DNA from: Epichloe hybrida
Taxonomy: Eukaryota; Ascomycota; Sordariomycetes; Hypocreales; Clavicipitaceae
Length of the DNA stretch: 64,000 nt
Assembly: GCA_019022495.1 (NCBI GenBank)
Contig: JAFEKR010000034.1
Location: 1-64,000, forward strand
Direction of reading: 5' to 3'
Under the pieces are notes generated by a model. It did no database searches. It saw only the letters and a list, made by a program, of their open reading frames with translations, and was not told the origin of the DNA. Every line of letters starts with the position of its first letter. The stretch's first letter is position 1. The position numbers and the translations under genes are program-made. Below, piece after piece: positions 27,342 through 39,070 of the stretch.

Positions 27342-27596
27342 TGTTAAGAATCACAGCCTCACATCGCAGCCTTAGGCATTACATCATCAGATTCTTCGTT
27401 TGATGATGCATCTTCCCGCATCGCGTTTGTGATTGCGTTTGCTATCGCAATTCATTGCAGGCTTCACTTAAAGACCTTAATTCATTGCTTACAGATTTGA
27501 AGCTATAATAGCTTCCTTTTACCTCGTTGAATTCCTAGATAGCAATTCCACATCATCTTCTCTTTTCATCGCTCTTTGCCACCAAATCACTCCACA
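27342..27596 (+). repeat. 3' LTR of the first Copia element
   Basis: It is 255 bp and is followed directly by the GGTTC target duplication. The host ABCC coding sequence resumes there on the minus strand. Confidence 0.93.
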
Positions 27597-28980
27597 GGTT
27601 CTAGCTCTAGCCGCATCTAAAATCGCAGTTATAAACAAGAAGGCTGATATCAGAAAGGACGGTCGAATAGAATTACGGTGCTCCCAGTGAGAGAGGGCCG
27701 CGAGCAGAAGATTAGTACACAGCTGAAGTGTTGCGGAGGAGATGAGCACGGCACGATGGCCAACTTGGGTGGTTGAAAATAGAGCCAAGAGAGCAATTTG
27801 CAGAGCGCCTAGAATCGTGAACCCGATCTGTGTAGACGTTTTAGCTGCCATATAATTGAAATGAATCGGACAAATGATACGGCAGCCTACCAACTTTATC
27901 TCATGCAACCAAGAATGGTTTGTCTTGCATGTTCTTCCCCAGATGCGAAGCAGTCTCCATGGAACCATGGCAACAAGCAGGCATGCTGGACCTATTGACA
28001 GGAAGCTTTCTTCGAATGTGACTACCCTCGAATAAATGAGTTTGCAGACTCGGCGCTATGTATGGCGGCTATTCATACCTGTGAAGTCGAAGCCGCCACG
28101 ACATTCTGCTATTCGCGGGACCGCAGGACCAAATGTACCATCTCCACAGAGGCTGGAGTAGCTTTCCAGGTGCGACATAGTAATGATGATATAATGTTGT
28201 TACCAGTTTCACGCAACTAACAGTGCGTTCGTTCAGGCGTCTTGTGTCTATTCTATAGTTGTTGCCAATACTCGACCACATTAAAATTCAAACGTCTGTG
28301 TCAGACCTTCTATCACGCCCCTCTCATATACGCCTAGCTGCATCCCCTTTGCAAATGCGATACTGATTGTCGGAGCAATAAGACCGGATCCGCTGGTAAT
28401 AATGCACAGCTTGGAATGTCATCTTGTTTCAAGGCTGACTCTCTGATACCACGTCAGGGACATGATCCAAGTCGGCGCAGTCTTCTATTAAAAGCTAGCG
28501 CACTCAAGAACCCGTAGGCACAGGTTGGCTATGGATATGATGAGGTAGGGACTTTACTTTATACTATTTATAGCATATAAAAGAGTGGGCAAAAATCGCC
28601 TTTTCTCTAGGGCTTCCCTCTCTTAGCTATTCGAATAGGCCCTGCTAAGGCCTTGATTCTTTTACATTATAAGCAAGGGTACTTGGAGGTGTGCGGATTA
28701 GTACTCGGTAATGACCTAGGATGTATAATATAGAGATACTGACCGAATATAGTCCGTAGGAATGCGCTACATACATAGCTCTAATGCGGCAGTGGGTCCA
28801 AAAACGACGAATCTTAAACGACTGCGCCGACTTGGATTATAGCTAATTATAGTATAAATCTTGGCTCCAACAAAGTTCGAGATGCACCAATGCTAGCTGT
28901 CGCTATCAACACCACACCTTGGAATTGATCACAAGGCCTGCGCGCCTGACAATTATCCCTTCCCTGCTAGAGGCTCGCCC

Positions 28981-29053
28981 CGAGCCGAAGGCCCACAAGC
29001 CGAAGGTCCACAAGCCGAAGGTCCACAAGCCGAAGGTCCACAAGCCGAAGGCC
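28981..29053 (+). repeat. 15-bp minisatellite, about 5 copies
   Basis: The unit CACAAGCCGAAGGTC repeats with C/T variation in one position. It creates a short His-Lys-Pro-Lys-Val frame that is not judged to be a gene. Confidence 0.9.
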
Positions 29054-29134
29054 CCGCGGTACGCAACCCTAGCTTGGATTAGGCCCGGTCAACCGTGGCC
29101 TCTGAGATAATCTAACCAATCGTGAACCCCTAAG

Positions 29135-29158
29135 GCCTAGGTGGCACGGCACCTAGGC
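29135..29158. repeat. Perfect 9-bp inverted repeat with 6-bp loop
   Basis: The arms are GCCTAGGTG and CACCTAGGC. They could form a hairpin in either strand. The function is unknown. Confidence 0.7.
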
Positions 29159-29841
29159 ATGTACGGAGTACAATGTGGCATTAAATAGAAAGGCAAGGCG
29201 GGAGTGGACAGCAAATCAACGGTGTACATATGCACACTATTGTGTTAAATATTGGATCCTGTGGACCTCCACACTACTCAAAAACCGTCGATCTAAGTGT
29301 TTGATGATATGTTTCATGAAGCACAAGCACATCTAACACATAGCAGGTACTGTATTTCCCCCCCTCGTCCCGTGCTTCCTTCCCATCTACGGACATACTC
29401 CCACAATCTCTCAGATTTCTCTTTTATTAACGGAAGAGCCTTATCATAGGACATCTGGAGACAGTAATTGCTTTAGTGAAAGCTACCTCCAAACTCCCGC
29501 TCCCTCTTTTGGCCAATTCTATACCGCTCGTTTTACGCTTGAAGCCGTTGGCCCCTAGTAGCACTATGTATCTTGTACCCAAAGAGGTGTGATTATCATC
29601 GTCCATTCTTTGGTCCCCGTCCGAGAACATCAGGTTTCGAGGCAATCCAAACCCCTTTGCTAATTGCGGCATAGTTCGATAACCTCTATGTCTCTCAATT
29701 AGGCAGCCTCGCACAGAAAAGGCTTGCCCGTGGCATACAGCTTAATCACATTGAAGCTGCGGTATATCAGCCCCCGCCCCCGGGGGGGGATTGACAGCAA
29801 ACCTCTGCCTTGGAATTTATGCTGACGCGCGCTCTCGCTAG

Positions 29842-32372
29842 TCACTGATTGCTAGCAACCTTCTTGAGCTCATACGTGATGGAAAAAGTTCCGTTTTGGA
29901 GCTAGGCGAGCTGGGCGCCAACATGCTCGGTCGCCGCCACGTACTTCCTTCTGTCGGCAGCACTTTAAAAAAAGTTCAGATCGAAGGCACATTCAAATCG
30001 GGCACACACCTTGTTACCGTTCGCGACCCCATCTCCACAGATGAAGGCGACTTGGAAATAGCTCTCTATGGAAGCTTTTTGCCAGTTCCAAACAGAGATT
30101 TATTCCCAACCCCACCTGACTCGGAGTATGAGCCAGAAAGGCAGCCTGGTGCTGTGGTGGTCCAGGAAGGTCGAGTCACTCTGAATATACACAGGAGAAG
30201 AGTCCGGATTCAAGTCATTAACAAATCAGATCGCCCTATTCAAATTGGATCACATTACCATTTTGTGGAGGCGAATCCCCTGCTAGAATTCGATCGTAGC
30301 AAAGCATATGGCTATCGCCTCGACATACCTTCTGGGACGACCCTCCGCAATGAGCCTTGGGATGCGAGGATGGTTACCTTGGTGAAAATTGGTGGCAGCA
30401 TGATGATAAGCGGGGGCAACGGTCTGGCCTCTGGCTTTGTTGAACAATGTCGTGTTGAAGAAATAGTGAAGAATTTGCAGATCAAAGGCTTTGCCCATGT
30501 TCCCTATGCTGACACAAGATACATCGATTCATTCAGCCTGTCTCGCTCTGAATACGCGGCCATGTATGGCCCAACAACTGGAGATCGGGTGCGCTTGGGC
30601 CACACAGATCTCTGGATTACAGTCGAAAAGGACTTCGCTTTGTACGGCGATGAAATCAAAGCTGGATATGGAAGAACCTTGCGTGACGGCATGGGTCAGG
30701 CTTCTGGGAGACCCGGTGAGTAATGTTTAGATTTGGTGATTGCAAATGCCCTTATTTTAGACTACACAGGTATATATAAAGCAGACATTGGAGTTAAGGG
30801 AAGCGACATCGTGGGAATTGGCAAGGCTGGTAACCCAGACATCATGGATGGGATTTCCGCGAACATGGTTATAGGTAGCTCCACAGCTATTGTGCCGGGA
30901 GAGGGTAAGATTATAACGGCTGGCGGTGTTGATACTGACTCAGGTCAAATAAGCCTACAAAAGGCACAGGAATCACTGGCTTCTGGTGTAACCACATTGC
31001 TTTCGGGTCATATAGGGTCAAGGTAAGTGAGCACTAGTGCCAATTTGTCATGTGTGTACACATCTTAATATATTGAGCAGCGCCGGAATCAATTATACTT
31101 CAGGAACAGGTAGCATAGGCGCCCTTCTTCAGATCTACGATACGCTGCCTCTTAACATTGGATTGACCGGCACAGGTTCCGACTCCGCTGCTGAAAATCT
31201 CCGCGAGCAAATCACTGCAGGTGCTTGTGGCATGTGTGTCTAGGAATCCCGAGGAGCAACTCCCGCCACAATTGATGCTTGCTTAACCGCATGTGACAAA
31301 TTTGATGTTCAATGCAGTATCAGCACCGACACACTCAACGAGTCTGGGCATGTTGAAAGCTCGATCTCTGCCTTTAAGGACAGAACAGTCTATATGTATC
31401 ATACTGAAGGTGCTGGGGGCGGACATGTGCCTGACGTAATATCACTTGCGGGACGCAATAATATCCTGCCAGCATCTTCAAATGTGACCCGTCTATTCAC
31501 ACAGGACAGATCGGACGAGCTACTCGATACGGTTATGGTTAGTAACGATCTATCCGGAATCGTCGACGGAGACTCCAGGGACAGAGACTTCAGGTTGGCT
31601 AAGTCTCAGATCCGGACGCAAACCATCGCTGCAGAGGATGTTCTACACGACGACGGCGTTATTAGCATAATAAACTCCGGCTCCCAAGCTATGGGGCGCT
31701 GTGGAGAAGTCATATCATGCTGCTGGAACACAGCACACAAGATGAAGCTCCAGAGAGGCCCCTTAGCGAGAGATTGGCAAGAAAGTTCCGACAATTCTCG
31801 AGTTAAGCAATACGTCAGCAAGTATACCATCAACCCAGCTATTGCCCAAGGCATCGGGCACATACTCGGTAGCGTGGAGGTTGGCAAATTGGCAGATCTT
31901 GTTATCTGGGAGCCAGCGTGGTTTGGGACAAAACCCTCGTGCATATTGAAGGGCGGTATGGTGGCGTGGGAGCAGACCGTAAGTGGAGATGAAGGATACT
32001 GAGCAGCATGACTTGGCCATAAGTAACTAATATTCGTCTTCTTATCTTCAGGGTAGCCCGAGCGGCTCTATTCCCACTGTCCAACCTACTTTTGGCCGCC
32101 CTGTACACAGATTGCTTGCACCGTTATCTAAAATACTGATCGTGAGCAATGAGAGCATCTCGTCTGGTAAAATAGCCAGCTATGGGCTGCGCAGTCGGAT
32201 CGAGGCAGTTCGTAACTGTCGCAGCATTTCAAAAGCTAGCATGCGTTGGAATAATGCAATTCCACGAATAGACGTCGATCCAGAAAGTTACACGGTCACG
32301 GCAAATGGAGAGATAATGAGATGCCCCCCGGCGGATGCGCTACCTCTGTCGCAGGCACAATTTGTGTTTTGA
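29842..32372 (+). pseudogene. Urease-like gene, inactivated, lacking most nickel-site residues
   Basis: The gamma-beta-alpha order of fungal urease is clear: [101 protein letters not shown]. About the first 50 residues are missing or unreadable. In-frame stops are TAA at 30721 and TAG at 31241. Introns remain near 31023-31080 and 31980-32051. Against known ureases, HxH becomes DSG (30937-30945), the carbamylated Lys becomes Cys (31235) and the next His is the TAG. HTDT becomes STDT (31322), the flap CHH becomes SND (31541-31549), an Arg becomes Gln (31607) and the ligand Asp becomes Gly (31679). An active urease would split urea to ammonia; this one could not. It is either a dead paralogue or a former pseudoenzyme. 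Confidence 0.88.
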
Positions 32373-33798
32373 ATGAATCGATGGACACACGGCGATAGCA
32401 AAGATACTGCATAACGCAATGCTCGTTGTAGTCCCCGTACAAATTGATGAGACTACGTCTTCTCGAGGTTGGAATCCCAATGGCGCCTTTTCAGTTCTGT
32501 AGTGGTGCGCTTGCGCTTGCTTCGTATGCTTCGTATGGTTATCCGGAACGTTCCTTTAACTATTGATACACCACTGAGAACACAACTGGGAGAATCCGAA
32601 CACCGGAAGTGACGAGCAGGAGGGGTTACTACCGCGGGCAAAATTTTCTCCTGTTTCTTACCGGGAAATTCGAAAGAAAAACACCAAGGTCCCGGGATGG
32701 TCCAGTATCATGCGGCGGCTGGCACAAACGCTGCGTGTTGGAACCGTACCTGCATCCTGTTGGAGAAAGAAAGCAATACCGTCGGTGGTGGCGCGAGTTG
32801 AAGCCAGATTTTCTGGATGGAACGCTAGCAGGGCTGCCTGTTGCATAAACGTACAGTCTAACCCCTGAATGACTTTACACGAGGTACATGACTAGGGGTA
32901 ACAGGCCAATGAAAAGCTACGAGGTAAGGTAAAAGATACTTAAGATTATATTTCCTTTACTAGTTTAACTTAGTACCCTTCTACCCCAATAATGTCCCTA
33001 GCAGCTCCACTCATAATAGCCACTCACAGCTGATAGTGACTGCCCCGCTTGGGGCTTGTAGCGAGTGTAAAATCATTCAGGGGTTAGACTGTACTCCGTA
33101 GCTACAGTTTTGGTTCCGCGGGTGGTTCCGCGCACCTAACTTGTAGAGATAAGAGAGATAATACATACGGATTAGTAAGGAGGAAAACCTGTTTTTGTCT
33201 TTGCCTTGGCGGGTGTCGGAAATCCGTAATCCAGCTGGCTTCTCGCTTCTGCAAGGTCCGCTTTCCGCCCACTTGCAACTTCCTGGGACTTGTTGCCGTC
33301 TGAGTGACGTTTTTTCCGAATTGGCAGACTGAGCCGGGTAGCGACGATGGATCGCGCGATTGCTGTTCACCTGTTCCTTCTCTCTGGTCAAAACAGTCAT
33401 GGCCAACTTGCGTGGGCCGTTGTTGCCCAGCTTGGCTTCGCCAATCCGTCAATCCTTCCGCTTCCCCTTCCCACTTGCTACTTGACGTCTCATTCCGCCC
33501 CTTTGACCTTTGTTTGAACTACCTTCATCTCCTTTCAAGTCTGACGCAGCACTGTGTTGTGCTTGTGTCACTAGGATTTGCGTTTTTGTGCTTTTTGGAC
33601 GCCCACAGGATTTCACGACACTGACTCCTTGATCGCTGATTGTCGCTTACGATCGCTGCTGAAGATTCTTTGCCATTCCACAGACTTGCTTGCTAAACTT
33701 TCGCTGGCTGGCTCGGTCGGAAAAACACGACAAGAGAGAAGACAAGGCCTTGTTTTTGTCGCCCGTCAGAAAAATTTGCACAAGGAACGCGTATTGAC
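32373..33798. other. Intergenic region holding a MITE and the promoter of the second GH72 gene
   Basis: Apart from the MITE at 32854-33091, no gene is recognised. From about 33450 the plus strand is C/T-rich up to the GH72 start. Confidence 0.5.
32854..33091. mobile_element. Mariner-like MITE (non-autonomous DNA transposon)
   Basis: The ends are inverted repeats of about 27 bp. The left starts CAGTCTAACCCCTGAATGAC and the right ends in its complement with one mismatch in that span. TA flanks both sides (32852-32853 and 33092-33093). CAGT ends plus a TA duplication are typical of the Tc1/mariner group. The element is 238 bp and has no transposase. Confidence 0.85.
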
Positions 33799-35255
33799 AT
33801 GCATTGGCCCACTTTGGCAACGGCCTTGTTCGGCTTAGGCAGGTCGGTCGCGGCTCTTGATCCTATAGAAGCCTACGGCAACAAGTTTTTCAACAAAAAT
33901 GGCACGCAGTTTTTCCTAAAAGGTAATTGATCTGGCCAAAGATGCCATAGCTTCTTTCTCCCGTTGCTGACACCAATCAGGTGTTGCCTACCAACTCGTT
34001 CCCCAGGATCCTCTCATCGATACCGACCAATGCCAGCGGGACTTTCCCCTGATGAAGGAACTGGGAGTGAACACCATTCGCGTGTACCATGTGGATGCGG
34101 ATGGAAAGCACGACGGGTGTATGAAGGCCATGGATGACGCGGGCATTTACTTGCTGGTCGACTTGGACACCTTCGACACGTACATTGAGGCTGTAAGTGC
34201 CCAGTCTCGCTCGCCCCATGTCACTATCTCTGACTTCGCCATCTTACCATTCTCAGACTGGACTTTCCTGGAATTCTACACAGTATGTCAGATATTCCAA
34301 GGTCATGGATGCCTTCCACAGCTACAACAACGTTTTGGGCTTTTTCGTCGGAAATGAAAACATTGCCAAGAAAGAGGACTCTCCAGCTGCACCTTTCCTC
34401 AAAGCAGCTGCTCGAGACCTGAAAGCTTACCGTGATCGAAAGGGCTATCGCAGTATTCCCATCGGTTACTCTGCTGCCGATATTGTGCAACTGCGCCCCA
34501 TGCTGCAGGATTACCTCACTTGTGGAGGAAATTCGTCCGAGATTGTCGACTTTTTCGCACTCAACTCGTATTCTTGGTGTGATCCCAGTAATTTCGAGAA
34601 ACCAAGTTACAACAGGCTTCAAGAGTTCGCCAGGGACTTCCCGGTGCCAATCTTTTTTAGTGAAACAGGTTGCAATGTCCCCGGCCCTCGCGTTTGGGAC
34701 GATCAGGACGCCATCTTTGGCAAGGAAATGATCAGTGACTGGAGCGGCAGTATAATATACGAATGGATCCAAGAGCAAAACAACTACGGACTTATCTCAT
34801 ACGGCCCCAAGGTTGACGCCACTCAGCAGGCCGACAACGTCTTCGATGGTTTTACCCGCAAAGGCACCCCAACCCCTATCAGCCCTGATTTTAACAACCT
34901 CAAGGCTAAGTGGGCTAGCATCCACCCGACCGGCGTCATGAAGAAAGACTACGATGCGAAGAAGGTGTCCACTCGGCCCTGTCCCGCGTCGACTGCGGAC
35001 GGATGGTGGCGAATTGACGGAAACGTCAAGCTACCAGCGCCTATTGGCGAAACCTTGACGGGTTCCTTTACCTCCCAAGCAAGCGCCACAGCTGGGCATT
35101 CAAGCAAGCCGACACCATCCATAGGCAACAATGGTGGGAACAATGGCAAAGACGGCAAAAAGGATCAAAATAATGGTGCTTCTAGTGATACAAAGATTGC
35201 TGCTTTGGCTATTAGTGCTGCTGGTATTGTTCTGGGGTTTGCTTTTTTTCTTTAA
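33799..35255 (+). CDS. GH72 beta-1,3-glucanosyltransferase, second paralogue
   Basis: Three exons, 33799-33922, 33981-34192 and 34257-35255, give 444 residues. The chosen ATG gives MHWPTLATALFGLGRSVAA, a short signal peptide. The catalytic domain has FFLKGVAYQLVPQ, LGVNTIRVYHVD, the acid/base Glu in FFVGNENIAKK and the nucleophile Glu in FFSETGCN. The tail is Ser/Gly/Asn/Lys-rich and ends in a hydrophobic segment (IAALAISAAGIVLGFAFFL), so a GPI anchor is likely. No CBM43 module is seen. It shares the fold with the gene at 0.6-2.1 kb but differs clearly in sequence, so it is not a recent copy. It is one of the few genes right of 17 kb with no visible damage. Confidence 0.92.
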
Positions 35256-36285
35256 GAGAGAGAACTCCAGCGTGTGTGATGTATGAGCTTTGCAGAGACG
35301 TTGGAGGGACTCTCCTTGTGATGTCGCCTTGGCGCGGTGACCATGAGGGGGGTTTTTTTTCCTTGCTAGTGCTATTCTTATCACTTTTTTTTTTTGGTAC
35401 ATATAACCTAAAGTTTTGATCATGTACGACCTTGGTAACATATTTGGGACACATTTGGGCGTCAGCGCATCATGACGGTATACGCTGAGGTTAGCATGAG
35501 GACGTTCAGCGACTTGTATCTTAATCCATGTCGAGACTGAATTTACCTAATACGTGCATTTCGAGGAAATTCACGACGTCGTCCAGCTCCTCTGGCCCTT
35601 TGAGCCAGCAGCGCGCTTCTCGCTCAGCACCCTCGTACTCCTTTGACGTTACATAAAGGCCAATCCATGCTCTTGAGCAGATGCACAGCTCGCCGCGCCA
35701 TCTTAATGTCAACATACGTGTCATCTTGGCCATGGCCAAAGTATGTACATTGGTGTGTCCCTCCCAAACTTGGTCCTCCACTTCGACACAGCAGCGTTCA
35801 AAGTCGCATCGCCCCGCCCTGACTGAAGTTTATTCGACTCTCCGCCCAACTTTTCAATCAGTTCGTGCAAGACCCCTTGCAAGAACAGGAATGGCTCTGT
35901 CATGGCAGGTATCTGCAAGTCTTGTCGGGCATTCGAGCCCGTCCGTCAGCAGTGCGCCTCAAATCCCGCGAGCATGAAATCTTGGAACGTAGTGCTACAC
36001 AAGTCGCGAGATGAGGGGAATTTACCCATGTCCATGACGAAAATACTTGAGAGCCAAGCTTGGAAAATAGAACTGGGTGCCCTGGGTGTGGCTTTCCGTG
36101 GTTTGCAAAGCAACCGGCGGCGGTATAGACGCTTTGCACCAAGTCGTGTGAAGAGTAATACACGTAGAGAGCGTTATCCTGGTGGATATCTCGTACTAAT
36201 TAAGTGAAAGCTTCTTACCATCTAGTGGTGACACTAGCGACCGTCACAATCGTGACCGGATGAAACAACGTGTCGAGATCTGCCA
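35256..36285. other. Region between the GH72 gene and the RdRP relic, possible RdRP 5' remnants
   Basis: The first 250 bp are GH72 3' flank with T runs. From about 35735 short plus-strand segments in changing frames look coding (KFIRLSAQLFNQFVQDPLQE near 35828) but are broken by stops. They may be the decayed N-terminal part of the RdRP. A minus-strand frame at 35521-35781 is of unknown meaning. Confidence 0.4.
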
Positions 36286-38976
36286 ATGACGGCTTTCGTG
36301 TACCTCGGCTCCACTTGCCGAGACAGGGGTTCTCTAGAGCACGCCTTCACTCCAGTTGCATCAGAAATCGATTACATCTTCACTGATGGCTGTGGCCTCA
36401 TCGCCAGGAAGTTTGCTCAAGAGTTGGCTCGACGCGCGCGCATCGTGTTTCGCGACAGGAAATACACCCCATCGGTATTCCAACTCAGATATCGAGGTTA
36501 AAAGGGAGTTGTCACCATGGATCCTACTATGGCGAAGACTGGGCCGTGGCTGCGGATGCGGAAGTCCATGAAGAAGTTCAGCGGTGGCGAAGATTCATCT
36601 TTCGCTGCTGTGAAATACCTCAAGGTATATGTTGGATGATTCGCTATCAGAACTTGCACTAATGAATTTCCTGGCAGCCATACGCTTTCGGCTATCTCAA
36701 CGACGAAATCATAGTTCTTCTCGATGCGTTGGGTATCGATCGACAAATCCTCCCCAGGAAGCAGCAAGAGCACTTCGACTTCATAATTAGCGCCTCCTGG
36801 GTCGCACAGGCAGCATCCAGATTCCTGAGCTTTCTCAACAAGCCAGAAGTGGCTGAGAAGGTACTTTTAGAGTCCATCGATGCTGTCAGACCGACGATCC
36901 AAAACTTCATTCGCCTTGAATTTGACAAGATGCTCAACAAAAGAGGACTACTAATTCCTTAATCTCGGCTGCTATTGGGCGTCTGCGATGCCTGGGGTGA
37001 TCTCAAGAAAGGCCAATGTGCTGTCAAAGTGACCGTGGATCACGACGGACAACCTTGTGCTCTCAAAGGGACAAAGGTCCTAGCCACTAGGAATTCATGC
37101 ATGTCTTCATCCTGGACATTTGCAGAAATTCGATTCTGCCGCACATCCACGGTTGGCTCATCTCGTGGACTGTATTGTGCTTCCTTTAGTTAGCCACCGC
37201 CTCGCCGCAAACCTGATGTCCGGAGGCGATCTTGATGGTGATATCTATAAGAATGACTCCGTAATTTCTTCGACTCGGGAGGATGATGATGCGAGCTAGT
37301 CAAAGTTATTTGGGACCCTGAGATCACTCCGACTACAGTGGCACAGGCCGCATATTATCCAGGCGTTCGTGAGAAGCTACAGTGTTCTGCCATTACGGAC
37401 GACGATCGCATTCTGCACTTCGCAAGATACATCAATGCATCTTTAAGTCGTGTCAAGAACACCTATCTTCGTTGGGCACGTTTGAGAGGTGTGATGAGCC
37501 CAGAATGCCAAGAATTCAATCGACTCTTCTCGCAATGTGTCGATGAAAACAAGATGAAGGACAGCGAGCTTGCGAAGTTCGACAGGTCCCCTGCAGCTTC
37601 AGTTGACGCCCCGTTGTTCGTTCTTGATAAGCTTCACGAGCTGACAGAAGGTCTCGTGTCTAGCATGAATGAACTTTGCTCTGATCAGCTTGATAATGGT
37701 TTTTCGCTGGACGACATGGAGGAGTTCCTGTCCAGGGAAGATTTCATCATGTCCGAAGCCGAGCTGGTCAAGCTCAGTGTATCTTGGTGTATAAAGATGA
37801 ATGTCCCCATCTCCAACATTCTACATGTTTTCAACATGAACGACTTGGGCCCTGAAGGAAGAGAAGTCGTGGGTCTTGGCTCAAGTGCCTACAGCTTTCC
37901 GCTATCCAAGGCTAGTGTTGAATGCTCTATGCTTTTCTGAGCTGGCTGAGCGGGATGATTTAGACTATTTTAAGCTCAGTCATCAAGGGATGCACTGGAA
38001 GCGAGTTTACAAGTCATCCGAAAATCGTCTTGCAACATTCATGGATGCGGCTTGTCGTAATATCGAGGTTTCCCACAAGGCACGCATTCTGTTCCATCCC
38101 AATGAGAGATTTACGGTGGCCATGTACGTACCACAGAAGATTGTTCAATCGGATGACTTTCTTGTTGGGAATAGAGTGCGTGTATTCGCTTTCCCGCATC
38201 CCTAAGGGACGGAGACACGTAGTCGTTTCTGTCTACCTACTAAGAAAGGGTATCGGCTGTATTGCGATGACAATGTATTTCAACTCTTCCACGAAAAGCG
38301 TAGCAATACATGGGATCTTTATCAACCGCATTCCATCAGATGAGGCCTCCTACAGGCACCTAAGCGGAGGACGAGATTGACGTGCGGCGAAGATGGCTTC
38401 TATCGAAGCAGGGATGAACCATGACTTCAGGGCAAGCATTGCGCTTGACAAATTCAGCCGCGAGCTACAGCAGAATATAGGAAGGGCAAACAGAGATGGT
38501 ATATTCGCTGCGGTATGCAACGTGTCTGCTGAGCAGCGTTAACACTTGCTAACTCATGGCTGTAGGAAATCTACGTTATCAGCAATCGAGATACCAGATC
38601 TATGCGCCACATTGACTCATGGGAGAACATGATTAATACTGATGAGGAATTACCATTTTTCGATCTCGAAGCAGAGGAATATAATGTTCCTTCGCTCAGA
38701 GGGGTGGACTGGTCCTTGCAAGCTCGTCTAGTCGCAGAGGTTGTACATCACGGAAACAATGCCTTGCTCAAGCGGAGAACAGCACCGTCGGATCTCCGAC
38801 ATCTTTTTGACCGGCTTGTCGACAATTCGCAGGGAAATGTCATGATCCGATGCCACAATGAAATGGTCGACAGCATCTCACCAGAAGCAGACGCTACGGC
38901 TTCAGAAGACACGCTTCAGGGACTAGTGGAACTTCTCCCAAGGCGTCCTACTGCTCTGCTCCATTTCCTCGGCTAG
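36286..38976 (+). pseudogene. RNA-dependent RNA polymerase (eukaryotic RdRP family), decayed
   Basis: Segments match the cellular RdRP of RNA silencing in order: FTDGCGLIARKFAQELARRA, FQLRYRG, KPYAFGYLNDEIIVLLDALG, FDKMLNKR, LLLGVCDAWGDLKKGQCAVK. The catalytic loop MSGGDLDGDIY lies at 37216-37248, and YYPGVREKL, ARYINASLSRVKNTYLRWAR and VRVFAFPHP follow. The catalytic Asp triad at 37228-37242 is kept. Damage includes TAA at 36499, TAA at 36960 where the family has IPQ (CAA to TAA, a RIP-type change), a frameshift near 37100, and further stops near 37938 and 38203. An active enzyme would make double-stranded RNA for Dicer. Frame changes suggest several independent hits. A helicase-like remnant follows on the same strand. 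Confidence 0.82.
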
Positions 38977-39070
38977 CCTCTTGGTCAAATTTGCCAGGCA
39001 AAGTTGAAGTAATTCTGCAGACTAGTGGACCATTATTGCTCAGAAGCATGATCCTTGCAGACAGTCAACA

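Larger units (their letters stand above)
21669..27596 (+). mobile_element. Ty1/Copia LTR retrotransposon, RIP-mutated, in the ABCC gene
   Basis: The two LTRs are 255 bp each and begin TGTT and end CCACA. The element is flanked by the direct repeat GGTTC (21664-21668 and 27597-27601). The internal plus strand carries remnants in Copia order: gag at about 22.9-23.5 kb, integrase at about 24.3-25.1 kb, reverse transcriptase at about 25.9-26.5 kb (YIDNM where YVDDM is expected) and RNase H at about 26.7-27.2 kb. Stops are everywhere, mostly TAG and TAA where CAG and CAA are expected. A purine-rich tract (AGGGGCGG) precedes the right LTR. The element is opposite in orientation to the host gene and cannot encode working protein. 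Confidence 0.93.
16923..28178 (-). pseudogene. ABCC (MRP-type) multidrug transporter, split by a Copia element
   Basis: The gene runs from ATG at 28178 to TAG at 16923 and has many short introns. The N-terminal exons (28178-28079 and from 28021) encode the TMD0 start, with CRGGFDFT joining VTFEESFLSIGPACLL. Coding stops at the Copia element (21669-27596) inside an exon and resumes in the same frame beyond it (ALIEGQNSVASIL). NBD1 follows at about 20.3-19.0 kb (Walker A ITGPIGCGKST, LSGGQRQRI, Walker B QAIVDDVTSALD). The second membrane domain is at about 19.0-17.8 kb. NBD2 is at 17.6-16.9 kb (LSHGQRQLFCLSRALL, LILDEPTG, H-loop MIAHRLES). I saw no other stop or frameshift, so the gene was probably whole before insertion. 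The substrate is unknown; the family exports drugs, conjugates or metabolites across membranes. Confidence 0.88.
28179..29841. other. Intergenic region between the ABCC gene and the urease pseudogene
   Basis: AT-rich stretches alternate with normal sequence. The only structured items are a 15-bp minisatellite, a hairpin at 29135-29158 and a TACGGAGTA motif at 29162. No gene is recognised. Confidence 0.5.

Noticed and set aside
28919..29110. Frame with His-Lys-Pro-Lys-Val repeats
   Set aside because: It is produced by a 15-bp minisatellite and has no flanking coding features.
35521..35781. 86-codon minus-strand frame with a protein-like composition
   Set aside because: Unrecognised, and the plus strand nearby holds possible RdRP remnants. 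It could be part of an unknown gene, but the evidence is too thin.
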